Of a stretch of 5,632 nt of DNA, positions 1 to 5,632 are shown piece after piece. The DNA lies in NCBI GenBank assembly GCA_029934915.1, contig JAOZLI010000073.1:4616-10247 (forward strand). Direction: 5' to 3'. Origin of the DNA: Desulfocapsa sp. GTDB lineage: Bacteria > Desulfobacterota > Desulfobulbia > Desulfobulbales > Desulfocapsaceae. Numbering within the stretch: the first letter of the stretch is position 1; each line of letters begins with the position of its first letter. The translations under genes and the position numbers were made by a program. Below the pieces are notes generated by a model, which searched no databases, was not told the origin of the DNA, and saw nothing but the letters and a program-made list of their open reading frames with translations.

Positions 1-1425
1 ATCGTGGTGGCAAGCGGTGATGTGGTGGCAGCCTACGAATGGAAAAACAATACACTGAGCATCAAGAAGGGTTGGCCTGCCTCGGTTTGCTCAGCCGGTC
101 AATGCCCTGAAACCAGAGGGCTTGCGGCGGGAGACCTGGATAATAATGGAAGCATCGAAATTGTAGCCACGACCACGCAGACACAATCAGATGGTGCGCA
201 GGTATTTGTCTTCAGTAGTGATGGCTCACTCTATCAGCCGCCAGGGCTTTCCTATAGCGCCTGGCCCCGTTATAATACGGTCAATGGGTATGGGAACGAT
301 GGCGACAGCAACGGATATGGCAACCATGGTTACGGATGCTATGGTCTTAATGTCGGCATAGGAAACCTGGATGATGATCCGGAAAAAGAGATCGTTGCCA
401 CCTTTGATAACCATCAGATCAATGTGTTTCAACACAATGGTATGTCCATGTTGGCTTCTCCCTATTTTACCAACAGATCTTCACAGTACGCAGGGAATCG
501 CCTTAATTGGGGGCAGTTTATTCGCTGGTTTGATGAGAAGGTTGAAGATGATCATTACCATCAGCACACTGGAACCTGGCCGCATCCTGATAATCAAAAG
601 TGGCTGCAGTGGACAGCCTCGCCTCCGTCGGTTGCTGATATCAATAATGATGGAAAGAATGAGGTTGTGGGTATTGCCAATGTAGAGAAGGATACCAATC
701 CCTATGATACTAAACATCATTCGGTGGTGGTTCTGGAGGGTAGCTATGGGAATACAGAACGCTCAGCCAGGCGCTTGCCAGGCTGGGAAACATTCCCTTC
801 CTCCGGTTACCCGCTGAACAGGGGGAGTCGCTCGTGGTATCCCCCACGTAATCCTCCTGCACCCACCATTGTTGATATTGATAACGACCGTAAATCAGAA
901 ATCCTCTATGCGGCCCATGACGGAAAAATATACTGCACTTCAGCCACAGCCAGAAAACTCTGGGAACTTGATTTTCGTCATGGACGATCAATGATGTACG
1001 CATCTGAAATTATGGTTGCAGATTTGAACCGGGATAGTGTGCCGGAACTTATCCTGACCACCTACGGTGATCCGGATAGTATCACGAAGAACATACCGCA
1101 CGGCTACCTTATGATCCTTGATAATAAGGGTAAAGTACTGCATGATATCGAATTGTACCAGCAGGGCACCAATGGGAATGGAAAAGGTGCCCCGGCTGCG
1201 CCCACCATCGCAGATACCAATGGTGATGGAACCCTGGAAATTCTTGTCCAGACTTTTGGCGTTGGATTTCTTACCTATACTGTTCCGGGTTCAGCGGAAA
1301 ATCAACTTCTATGGCCCACAGCCCGAGGAAATTATTTGAGAGACGGTATGGCAAAGCATGGAAAATCAACTATAGCCCCGATTATGCTTCTTTTGAGCGG
1401 GACCATACCGAATAATGCTGAATGA
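1..1425 (+). CDS. FG-GAP/VCBS repeat beta-propeller protein, 5'-truncated by window edge
   Basis: The reading frame is open from base 1, so the N-terminus, including any signal peptide, lies outside the window; a GTG at position 4 is unlikely to be the true start. The visible ~474 residues carry six repeats with acidic calcium-loop motifs of the form D-x-[DN]-x-[DN]-G followed by a hydrophobic strand: GDLDNNG, GNLDDDP, ADINNDG, VDIDNDR, ADLNRDS and ADTNGDG. This is the signature of FG-GAP/VCBS (integrin-alpha-like) beta-propellers, which are normally exported and act in adhesion, matrix or ligand binding. Between repeats 1 and 2 there is a Gly/Tyr/Asn-rich stretch (residues ~94-114 counted from position 4), and a His-rich patch (HYHQH) sits near residue 184. 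The end has a WPTARGNYLRDG block, then a short tail with IAPIMLLLSG and PNNAE. Two stops in tandem (TGA TAG) close the gene. The CAP gene follows after 18 bp, which suggests an operon. The family call is firm; the ligand is unknown. Confidence 0.85.
   Translation: MVVASGDVVAAYEWKNNTLSIKKGWPASVCSAGQCPETRGLAAGDLDNNGSIEIVATTTQTQSDGAQVFVFSSDGSLYQPPGLSYSAWPRYNTVNGYGNDGDSNGYGNHGYGCYGLNVGIGNLDDDPEKEIVATFDNHQINVFQHNGMSMLASPYFTNRSSQYAGNRLNWGQFIRWFDEKVEDDHYHQHTGTWPHPDNQKWLQWTASPPSVADINNDGKNEVVGIANVEKDTNPYDTKHHSVVVLEGSYGNTERSARRLPGWETFPSSGYPLNRGSRSWYPPRNPPAPTIVDIDNDRKSEILYAAHDGKIYCTSATARKLWELDFRHGRSMMYASEIMVADLNRDSVPELILTTYGDPDSITKNIPHGYLMILDNKGKVLHDIELYQQGTNGNGKGAPAAPTIADTNGDGTLEILVQTFGVGFLTYTVPGSAENQLLWPTARGNYLRDGMAKHGKSTIAPIMLLLSGTIPNNAE
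118..1248 (+). repeat. Six FG-GAP/VCBS calcium-loop repeats within the first CDS
   Basis: The repeat cores lie at about 118-168, 343-399, 622-672, 856-909, 1006-1059 and 1195-1248. Each has a short hydrophobic lead-in (for example PSVADI, APTIVDI, APTIADT), an Asp/Asn loop, and a strand of the type EIVA/EILV. Spacing between starts is irregular (roughly 75, 93, 78, 50 and 63 residues), as expected for propeller blades with loops of different length. Units 2, 4 and 5 lack the loop glycine (DDDPEK, DNDRKS, NRDSVP), so their calcium affinity may be lower. The similarity is at protein level; the DNA copies are well diverged, which points to an old array and not recent duplication. Confidence 0.8.
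1408..1422 (+). repeat. 15-bp direct repeat, copy 1 (encodes PNNAE)
   Basis: CCGAATAATGCTGAA forms the last five codons of the propeller gene. An identical copy, read in the same frame as PNNAE, lies at 1924-1938 in the CAP gene, 516 bp downstream. Confidence 0.8.
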
Positions 1426-1429
1426 TAGT

Positions 1430-1434
1430 GGAGG
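1430..1434 (+). promoter_or_regulatory. Ribosome binding site of the CAP gene
   Basis: GGAGG lies nine bases before the ATG at 1444 and just after the tandem stops of the propeller gene. This strong Shine-Dalgarno match fixes the CAP start and supports translation from a shared transcript. Confidence 0.85.
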
Positions 1435-1443
1435 TAATACAAT

Positions 1444-1509
1444 ATGCAAAAAACTATACTATTGATAATGGGTGGACTGATCTGTTTCAGCGCATCGACA
1501 AGCATGGCA
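1444..1509 (+). other. Predicted Sec signal peptide of the CAP protein
   Basis: It has a Lys at residue 3, a hydrophobic core at residues 5-16, a polar Ser/Thr region and the SMA|A site, giving cleavage after Ala22. There is no lipobox cysteine at the cleavage point, so the mature protein should be soluble and not a lipoprotein. Confidence 0.75.
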
Positions 1510-2004
1510 GCCACCCCGGCAGAAATAGAAGAATGGTTGCAGGCACATAATATACATCGTATTTTACATGATGTTAATCCGTTAATCTGGTCGGCTACGG
1601 TTGCTGCCAGTGCCCAGAAATATGCTGACACATGCCCCTCCGATCATTCAGGCTCAGGGTATGGAGAAAATATTGCCTGGGCATCATACGACCAAGGGCG
1701 AACTGGTGCCGTGGATGATTGGTATAACGAGGAGCCTCTTTACGACTACGATAATCCTGGATTTAGTGGCGAAACAGGTCATTTTACCCAGGTGGTGTGG
1801 AAGGGAACCCGGGAAGTTGGATGTGGGTACAAATCCTGTTCCAGCGGTTGGCCAAATGTCTGGGTGTGTCAGTATAATCCGCCGGGGAATTATATCGGTC
1901 AATTTGGCGAAAATGTTTTGCGGCCGAATAATGCTGAACCGCCAGAACCTCCGACCTTGGGGGTAACCACGGTACCGCAGCTGCATCTTCTATTGTCGGA
2001 GTGA
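1444..2004 (+). CDS. Secreted CAP-domain (SCP/PR-1-like) protein
   Basis: This complete 186-residue protein belongs to the CAP superfamily (cysteine-rich secretory, antigen 5, PR-1). A Sec signal peptide covers residues 1-22 (hydrophobic core LLIMGGLICFS, likely cleavage after SMA). The CAP fold spans about 24-160. It shows the N-terminal HNIHR motif (35-39), GENIAW (74-79), the CAP1 signature GHFTQVVWKGT (112-122) and a CAP2-type signature VCQYNPPGNY (141-150). All four residues of the usual metal-site tetrad can be assigned: His68, Glu75, Glu96 and His113. Cys64, Cys127, Cys132 and Cys142 could form disulphides, which fits export to the periplasm or outside. A Pro-rich linker (PPEPP) leads to a short tail ending VPQLHLLLSE that resembles the end of the upstream protein. 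CAP proteins bind lipids or sterols, and some act as toxins or proteases; the activity here cannot be read from sequence. The start is set by the GGAGG site and the signal peptide. Confidence 0.9.
   Translation: MQKTILLIMGGLICFSASTSMAATPAEIEEWLQAHNIHRILHDVNPLIWSATVAASAQKYADTCPSDHSGSGYGENIAWASYDQGRTGAVDDWYNEEPLYDYDNPGFSGETGHFTQVVWKGTREVGCGYKSCSSGWPNVWVCQYNPPGNYIGQFGENVLRPNNAEPPEPPTLGVTTVPQLHLLLSE
1924..1938 (+). repeat. 15-bp direct repeat, copy 2 (encodes PNNAE)
   Basis: This is identical to 1408-1422 and is also read in frame as PNNAE, at residues 161-165 of the CAP protein. It sits exactly at the junction between the CAP fold and the Pro-rich C-terminal tail. Confidence 0.8.
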
Positions 2005-2069
2005 GATCTTAGGGCTCATTTAACAATAACTTCGTATTCTGAGCCGCATCTGGACTTCTATTTTTTTTT
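2004..2069 (+). terminator. Possible terminator: imperfect hairpin and T9 tract after the CAP gene
   Basis: An imperfect hairpin can be drawn from three stem segments: AGAT (2004-2007) with ATCT (2048-2051), GGCTCA (2013-2018) with TGAGCC (2040-2045), and AATA (2025-2028) with TATT (2035-2038). A run of nine T follows at 2061-2069. The T tract begins about ten bases after the outer stem, and the stem is interrupted, so this is not a textbook intrinsic terminator. It is the only terminator-like structure between the CAP gene and the kinase gene. Confidence 0.35.
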
Positions 2070-2079
2070 CCTGTAGACT
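2051..2079 (+). promoter_or_regulatory. Candidate sigma-70 promoter for the kinase gene
   Basis: TGGACT (2051-2056, 4 of 6 to TTGACA) and TAGACT (2074-2079, 4 of 6 to TATAAT) are separated by exactly 17 bp. Transcription would begin near 2086 and give a leader of about 31 bases. The spacer contains nine consecutive T. The match is modest and chance boxes are common in AT-rich DNA. No clear Shine-Dalgarno sequence precedes the ATG at 2118. Confidence 0.3.
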
Positions 2080-2117
2080 TAAAAAAGAAAAATGAAATCA
2101 TATTACAATAAAAATTT

Positions 2118-4697
2118 ATGTCTGCATTAAATACAAAATGGAAGGCAGTCTCTTCTGTCATGCTCCTGATCACGGCTGTTTGTGTCGTTTTTGGTCTTCT
2201 TGTCATACGGGAGCATGATGCCAAAATAGCGGAGCTTATTTCAGGAAAAAAAGAAAGTGCCGCTCTTCTTGCTGATACTCTTCTTGCCGGAATTACCCAA
2301 AAGTATCGGAAACGGATTGTTGCATTTACTGATCCCACTGCCTCAAAGAGCAGAGGTGAAATGATCCAGGCCTTTGCTGACAGGGATCGTGAGAAACTGC
2401 TTGAGTATAGCAGCAAGTTGTGGAAAATACTTAATAAAGAGAATTCTTATTTCCGCTCTATTGGTTGGGTCTTGCCAGACTATGAGGTTTTCTTGCGTAG
2501 CCATGATCCTGAAAGATTTGGAGACAACGTTGTATTTAGAAAGGATATTGTTGCAATAAATAATGCCAGGACAAAAGAGACGCTATCCGGTTTTTATTTT
2601 GGCAAGAAAAATATGCAGTACCGAATTGTGCGTCCAGTTTTTCTCAATGGGGCGTATCTTGGTGTTGTCCAGTTTGGTATCAATAATACCCTCGTTGTGG
2701 AAGCATTGCAGAAAAAACTACATGGTATTGCTGGTATGGCATTGTTGAATAGCCGTAACGCTTCGGTAAAGGACGATAAAGCGAAGTACACTATTCACTG
2801 TCAGGACGGTGGAGTGTTTGCGGAATTACTGGATACCATAGACTGGTCTCTTGGACAACAGTATCTGAGAACAGGAGAGAAATCCTACGTCCTTCTAAAT
2901 GTCCTTCCTCTTATAAGTTTTAATGGCGAAAATCTTGGCCATTTTTTCGTTGTCCTTGATATCTCGTCGGAAGTTTCCCAGAAACGAGATCTACTCCTCA
3001 CCGTTTTTGCATTAGGTTCAGCCGTTCTCTTTATTTCTTTTATTATTCTTTATCTGAGTTTTGGGGCGCTTATTCAAAAAATCATAGATCTGAACACGAC
3101 TCTGGAGACAAACAATCTGGAACTTGAAGACAGAGTTCATGAGCGTACGATAAAACTCCAGGAAAGTGAACAGCGTTTGCAGAATATCCTTGATAAGGCC
3201 CCTTTGGGTATCCTGATTGCTGATGCTGAAAGTAAAAAGTTTCAGTACGCAAATCCCGCGATTTGTAAAATGCTTGGCTATGCTAAAGAAGAGTTGGAGC
3301 AATTGGCGGTGCAGGATATTCATCCTCCTGAAAAGTTAACGCTCATTTTGGAAAAATTTGAAGAACAGCAGCAGGGGGATCGAGTGATCACCCCCGATCT
3401 GCCCTTTGTAGGAAAGGATGGAAGTGTGTTTGAAGTCGACGTAATCAGTAGTTCATTGATGCTTGATGGTCAAGAATCTGCCATTGACTTTGTTGTGGAT
3501 CGAACACAGTTCAAAAAGCTTGTCAAACAACTGCACCGGGCACAGAAGATGGAAGCGATCGGTCTTATGGCTGGAGGTGTTGCACATGATTTAAACAATA
3601 TCCTATCAGGGGTGGTCAGTTACCCCGAATTACTTCTTCTGAAATTGCCGCTCGATAGTGACCTGCGTGCGCCTTTGCTGGCGATCCAGAATTCGGGGAA
3701 ACGGGCAGCGGCAGTGGTTGCCGATATGCTTACGGTTGCCCGTGGGGTCGCCACGACCAGAGAGCCCCATGATATTAATCAGTTGATTCGGGCCTATCTG
3801 GAGTCTCCAGAATGTAAAAAAATTCAATCCAGATTTCCTCGGCTGGTCTGTGAGGATCGCTTGCTTGCAGAAGATGCAATGATTTCCTGTTCTCCCCTGC
3901 ATATCCAGAAATCTATCATGAATCTCTTGATCAACGCAGCGGAAGCCATAGGAGAGGTCGGATGTGTGTCTATTTTCACTGCTAATCGTCAAGTGGATAC
4001 GCTTCAGTCTGAAAAACAACAAATCCCTCCAGGGTACTACCTTGTGGTTTCTGTCGAAGATGATGGGCCGGGGATTGAAGATGCTGATATTGAACATATC
4101 TTTGAGCCGTTCTATACCAAAAAGAAAATGGGACGAAGTGGTACCGGACTGGGATTAAGTGTTGTCTGGAATACCGTTCAGGATCATGAAGGTGTTGTAC
4201 TGGTTGAAAACCGAGAGCATGGAACCCGGTTTCAATTGTATTTTCCGGTCAGTACAGAAAGCGTGACGCGTCTTCCTGAAGATGTCGATGCAGATGTACC
4301 TCTAGGTCATGGAGAAACAATACTTGTGGTGGATGATGAACCACAACTGCGCGATATCGCAACTCAGATATTGGTGTCTCTTGATTATGCCGTGGACTCT
4401 GTCTGCAGTGGAGAGCTGGCGCTTAAATTCTTAAAGAGCAATAATGTTGATTTGATTGTTCTTGATATGATGATGGATCCGGGTATGAATGGCCGACAGG
4501 CCTATGAGAAAATAATTGCTGAAAATGCAGAACAAAAGGCGATCATCGCAAGCGGATTTTCGGAAAGTGATGATGTGAAAGCTGTTTTGAAGATGGGTGC
4601 TCGTGGATTTATCAAAAAGCCCTATTCCATAGAACAACTTGGGCAGGCAGTTAATGAGGCGTTAACTGGTGTCCATGGGGATTCTGTTAAGGAATAG
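2118..4697 (+). CDS. Membrane-bound hybrid sensor histidine kinase (Cache-PAS-HisKA-HATPase-REC)
   Basis: This complete 859-residue protein senses a signal outside the inner membrane and autophosphorylates. Membrane span 1 is at ~11-30 and span 2 at ~292-317. Between them lies a ~260-residue periplasmic sensor whose SHDPERFGDN, R-x-x-RPVFLNGAYLGVVQFG pattern resembles double Cache domains of the dCache_3 type. A coiled signalling helix (~320-358, with LEDRVHERT) leads straight to a PAS domain (~350-465) with no obvious HAMP. The HisKA H-box is VAHDLNN with phospho-acceptor His490. The ATPase domain has N-box NLLINAAEA (602-610), G1 DDGPGI (648-653), F-box FEPFYT (662-667) and G2 GTGLGL (675-680). 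A receiver (~733-850) has Asp739/Asp740, phospho-acceptor Asp783, Ser812 and Lys834-Pro835. All catalytic residues are present, so it should be active. It has no Hpt domain and no output domain, and no partner regulator is seen nearby. The start at 2118 gives a basic N-terminus before span 1 but lacks a clear ribosome binding site. The ligand is unknown. Confidence 0.92.
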   Translation: MSALNTKWKAVSSVMLLITAVCVVFGLLVIREHDAKIAELISGKKESAALLADTLLAGITQKYRKRIVAFTDPTASKSRGEMIQAFADRDREKLLEYSSKLWKILNKENSYFRSIGWVLPDYEVFLRSHDPERFGDNVVFRKDIVAINNARTKETLSGFYFGKKNMQYRIVRPVFLNGAYLGVVQFGINNTLVVEALQKKLHGIAGMALLNSRNASVKDDKAKYTIHCQDGGVFAELLDTIDWSLGQQYLRTGEKSYVLLNVLPLISFNGENLGHFFVVLDISSEVSQKRDLLLTVFALGSAVLFISFIILYLSFGALIQKIIDLNTTLETNNLELEDRVHERTIKLQESEQRLQNILDKAPLGILIADAESKKFQYANPAICKMLGYAKEELEQLAVQDIHPPEKLTLILEKFEEQQQGDRVITPDLPFVGKDGSVFEVDVISSSLMLDGQESAIDFVVDRTQFKKLVKQLHRAQKMEAIGLMAGGVAHDLNNILSGVVSYPELLLLKLPLDSDLRAPLLAIQNSGKRAAAVVADMLTVARGVATTREPHDINQLIRAYLESPECKKIQSRFPRLVCEDRLLAEDAMISCSPLHIQKSIMNLLINAAEAIGEVGCVSIFTANRQVDTLQSEKQQIPPGYYLVVSVEDDGPGIEDADIEHIFEPFYTKKKMGRSGTGLGLSVVWNTVQDHEGVVLVENREHGTRFQLYFPVSTESVTRLPEDVDADVPLGHGETILVVDDEPQLRDIATQILVSLDYAVDSVCSGELALKFLKSNNVDLIVLDMMMDPGMNGRQAYEKIIAENAEQKAIIASGFSESDDVKAVLKMGARGFIKKPYSIEQLGQAVNEALTGVHGDSVKE

Positions 4698-5579
4698 TTA
4701 TTCATTCTCCCGAAAGGCAGAGATGCGGGTAAAGAAAAATGCAGCCACACAGGCCATAATCAGGCGACTGACGACTATCACCCAGTAATTTGCCCCGAAG
4801 ATTACAAAGAGAAGCGGGTCTTCAAGAAGGGAATGGCAGATCATAAGAAAGGTACCAATAAAAAATAGATCTTTTTTCTTCAGGTTGCCCGAATTTGCCT
4901 CTTTAAATAAAATCCCTGCACCATAGGTTATTCCCAGAAGCTGGCCAGTGAGCAGAGAAAATGATGTGTGCACCCGGTCATTGTGCTTATTGATGAAGCT
5001 GGTTCTTTTTAAACTGTCCATCAGGAAAATTATCAGGCTGATAAGAGCAATAATTTTAAGAGAGAGTATGGCGGCATTGCTTATTGAATGGAAGAGCAGT
5101 TCCGTGAGAGAGTTGTAGTGAGTTATCTGGATTTTCTTTCCACTACTGCTTCCTGAGAACCATGATGCGGGGAGAAAGAAGAGAGGAAGGGTGGTGAAAA
5201 ATGCTATTGTGACACGTAAAAAGGTGGAATAGAGAATACCTATTCCCAGTTTTTTCATAATTGCATTTTCCACGGGAAGCGAATGACAAACGCCCAGGAA
5301 TACACCGAGGATTGTCCACTCGTAGGAACTGAGGCCAAGGGGCGCGGCGAAGGCGACTGCAGCATAAAGATTGAGAAAAACCCCTGCTGTTATTGCCATT
5401 GCAGTTTCTGCAGGAAGTTGCAGGATGGCGGTTACAGGAGCAAAGAGTTTGCTGACTGGACGAAGCAGGTCATAATAGAGGAGCAGGTCTGCTAGAATGT
5501 AAAACGGGATGACCAGTTTCAGGATAAGTCCGGCACTGGAGAGTGCTGATCGCAGGCTTTGGAGTAGATGTTGCTTCAT
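4698..5579 (-). CDS. Gate-domain (nucleoside recognition family) membrane protein
   Basis: This complete 293-residue integral membrane protein has about eight hydrophobic segments (near residues 13-35, 47-80, 88-106, 113-137, 165-188, 207-225, 238-260 and 263-285). Two copies of a similar motif occur 150 residues apart: GVFLGVCHSL (92-101) followed by Glu104, and GTFLMICHSL (242-251) followed by Glu253. The helix-breaking HSL-x-E signature and two-fold layout fit the Gate family (Pfam PF07670), shared by SpmA/SpmB, YjiG/YjiH, NupC-type transporters and the FeoB channel region. A transporter or channel role is likely, but the name 'nucleoside recognition' does not prove the substrate. A polar Ser/Gly/Lys loop at ~141-150 separates the halves. 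The start ATG (complement of 5577-5579) is preceded by a weak AAAGG ribosome site. Its TAA stop touches the kinase TAG with no base between. It is probably transcribed independently of the other genes. Confidence 0.7.
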   Translation of the reverse strand: MKQHLLQSLRSALSSAGLILKLVIPFYILADLLLYYDLLRPVSKLFAPVTAILQLPAETAMAITAGVFLNLYAAVAFAAPLGLSSYEWTILGVFLGVCHSLPVENAIMKKLGIGILYSTFLRVTIAFFTTLPLFFLPASWFSGSSSGKKIQITHYNSLTELLFHSISNAAILSLKIIALISLIIFLMDSLKRTSFINKHNDRVHTSFSLLTGQLLGITYGAGILFKEANSGNLKKKDLFFIGTFLMICHSLLEDPLLFVIFGANYWVIVVSRLIMACVAAFFFTRISAFRENE

Positions 5580-5589
5580 TATAAAAAAA

Positions 5590-5594
5590 CCTTT
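5590..5594 (-). promoter_or_regulatory. Weak ribosome binding site of the Gate-family gene
   Basis: On the minus strand AAAGG lies ten bases before the ATG, followed by a T-rich spacer. It is a partial Shine-Dalgarno match at a slightly long distance, and it supports the annotated start because no better start follows shortly after. Confidence 0.5.
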
Positions 5595-5623
5595 GGTTAC
5601 ACAGGCTCTAAGGTGATAGACTC

Positions 5624-5629
5624 ATATTA
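5624..5629 (-). promoter_or_regulatory. Possible -10 box for the Gate-family gene
   Basis: On the minus strand this reads TAATAT, 4 of 6 to TATAAT, about 45 bases before the start codon. The matching -35 region would fall outside the window, so the call is tentative. Confidence 0.2.
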
Positions 5630-5632
5630 AAA

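Noticed and set aside
371..685. Plus-strand reading frame of 104 codons in another frame
   Set aside because: It overlaps the propeller repeats, which are clearly the real frame; its translation has no domain or start signal.
1332..1631. Minus-strand reading frame spanning the propeller-CAP junction
   Set aside because: It is opposite the CAP signal peptide and the propeller C-terminus, both well supported, and shows no independent coding evidence.
1408..1938. The 15-bp direct repeats as ends of a mobile element or attachment sites
   Set aside because: The segment between them is just the CAP gene with its own ribosome site; there is no integrase, transposase or inverted repeat, and both copies are coding in frame.
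2009..2416. Minus-strand reading frame of 135 codons across the gap and kinase N-terminus
   Set aside because: It runs antisense to the strongly supported kinase, its protein is low-complexity Ser/Arg/Phe-rich with no recognisable domain, and no ribosome site supports it.
3741..3755. Perfect 5-bp hairpin CGTGG-GGTCG-CCACG
   Set aside because: It is short, within coding sequence and without a T tract; such stems are expected by chance.
3630..4097. Minus-strand reading frame of 155 codons
   Set aside because: It lies entirely opposite the HisKA/ATPase region of the kinase, whose motifs are intact; the antisense protein looks like a shadow with no family features.
4709..4729. CCCG...CGGG inverted repeat just beyond the convergent junction, considered as a terminator
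   Set aside because: The stem is only four pairs with a 13-base loop and lacks a T tract on either strand.
5283..5495. Plus-strand 70-codon frame opposite the Gate-family gene
   Set aside because: It is antisense to membrane-span codons of a supported gene and has no ribosome site or recognisable features.

Overview
The window holds four protein-coding genes and no RNA genes, insertion sequences or CRISPR arrays that I can see. The proteins suggest a Gram-negative, probably anaerobic bacterium of the Desulfobacterota (Desulfobulbales-like). The reasons are the hybrid kinase's H-box/phosphotransfer helix (GGVAHDLNNILSG...SYPELL), its C-terminal receiver, and the pairing of secreted FG-GAP/VCBS and CAP-domain proteins. 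This placement rests on family resemblance, not on a marker gene.

Layout. Positions 1-1425 (+) are the 3' part of a secreted beta-propeller protein with six FG-GAP/VCBS-type calcium-binding repeats; its true start lies upstream of the window. Eighteen bases later, behind a good ribosome binding site, is a complete secreted CAP (SCP/PR-1) protein at 1444-2004, probably in the same transcript. A 113-bp AT-rich gap (2005-2117) holds an imperfect hairpin with a T9 tract and a possible sigma-70 promoter. Next is a complete membrane-bound hybrid sensor histidine kinase at 2118-4697 (Cache-type periplasmic sensor, PAS, HisKA, HATPase, receiver). On the minus strand, 4698-5579 is a complete multi-membrane-span protein of the Gate (nucleoside recognition) family. 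Its stop codon directly abuts that of the kinase. The last 53 bp (5580-5632) are the leader of this minus-strand gene.

How they may work together. The first two genes look like an envelope or extracellular pair: both are exported or likely exported, and both end in a similar short tail with a P-x-[ML]-(x)-LLLS motif. The kinase is an orphan here, with no DNA-binding response regulator or separate HPt protein beside it, so its target is unknown. The Gate protein is probably an independent transporter-like gene. The most unusual points are the shared tails with a 15-bp in-frame direct repeat, the eukaryote-like CAP signatures, the zero-gap convergent junction, and the internal two-fold repeat of the Gate protein. 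I found no convincing new multi-gene system.
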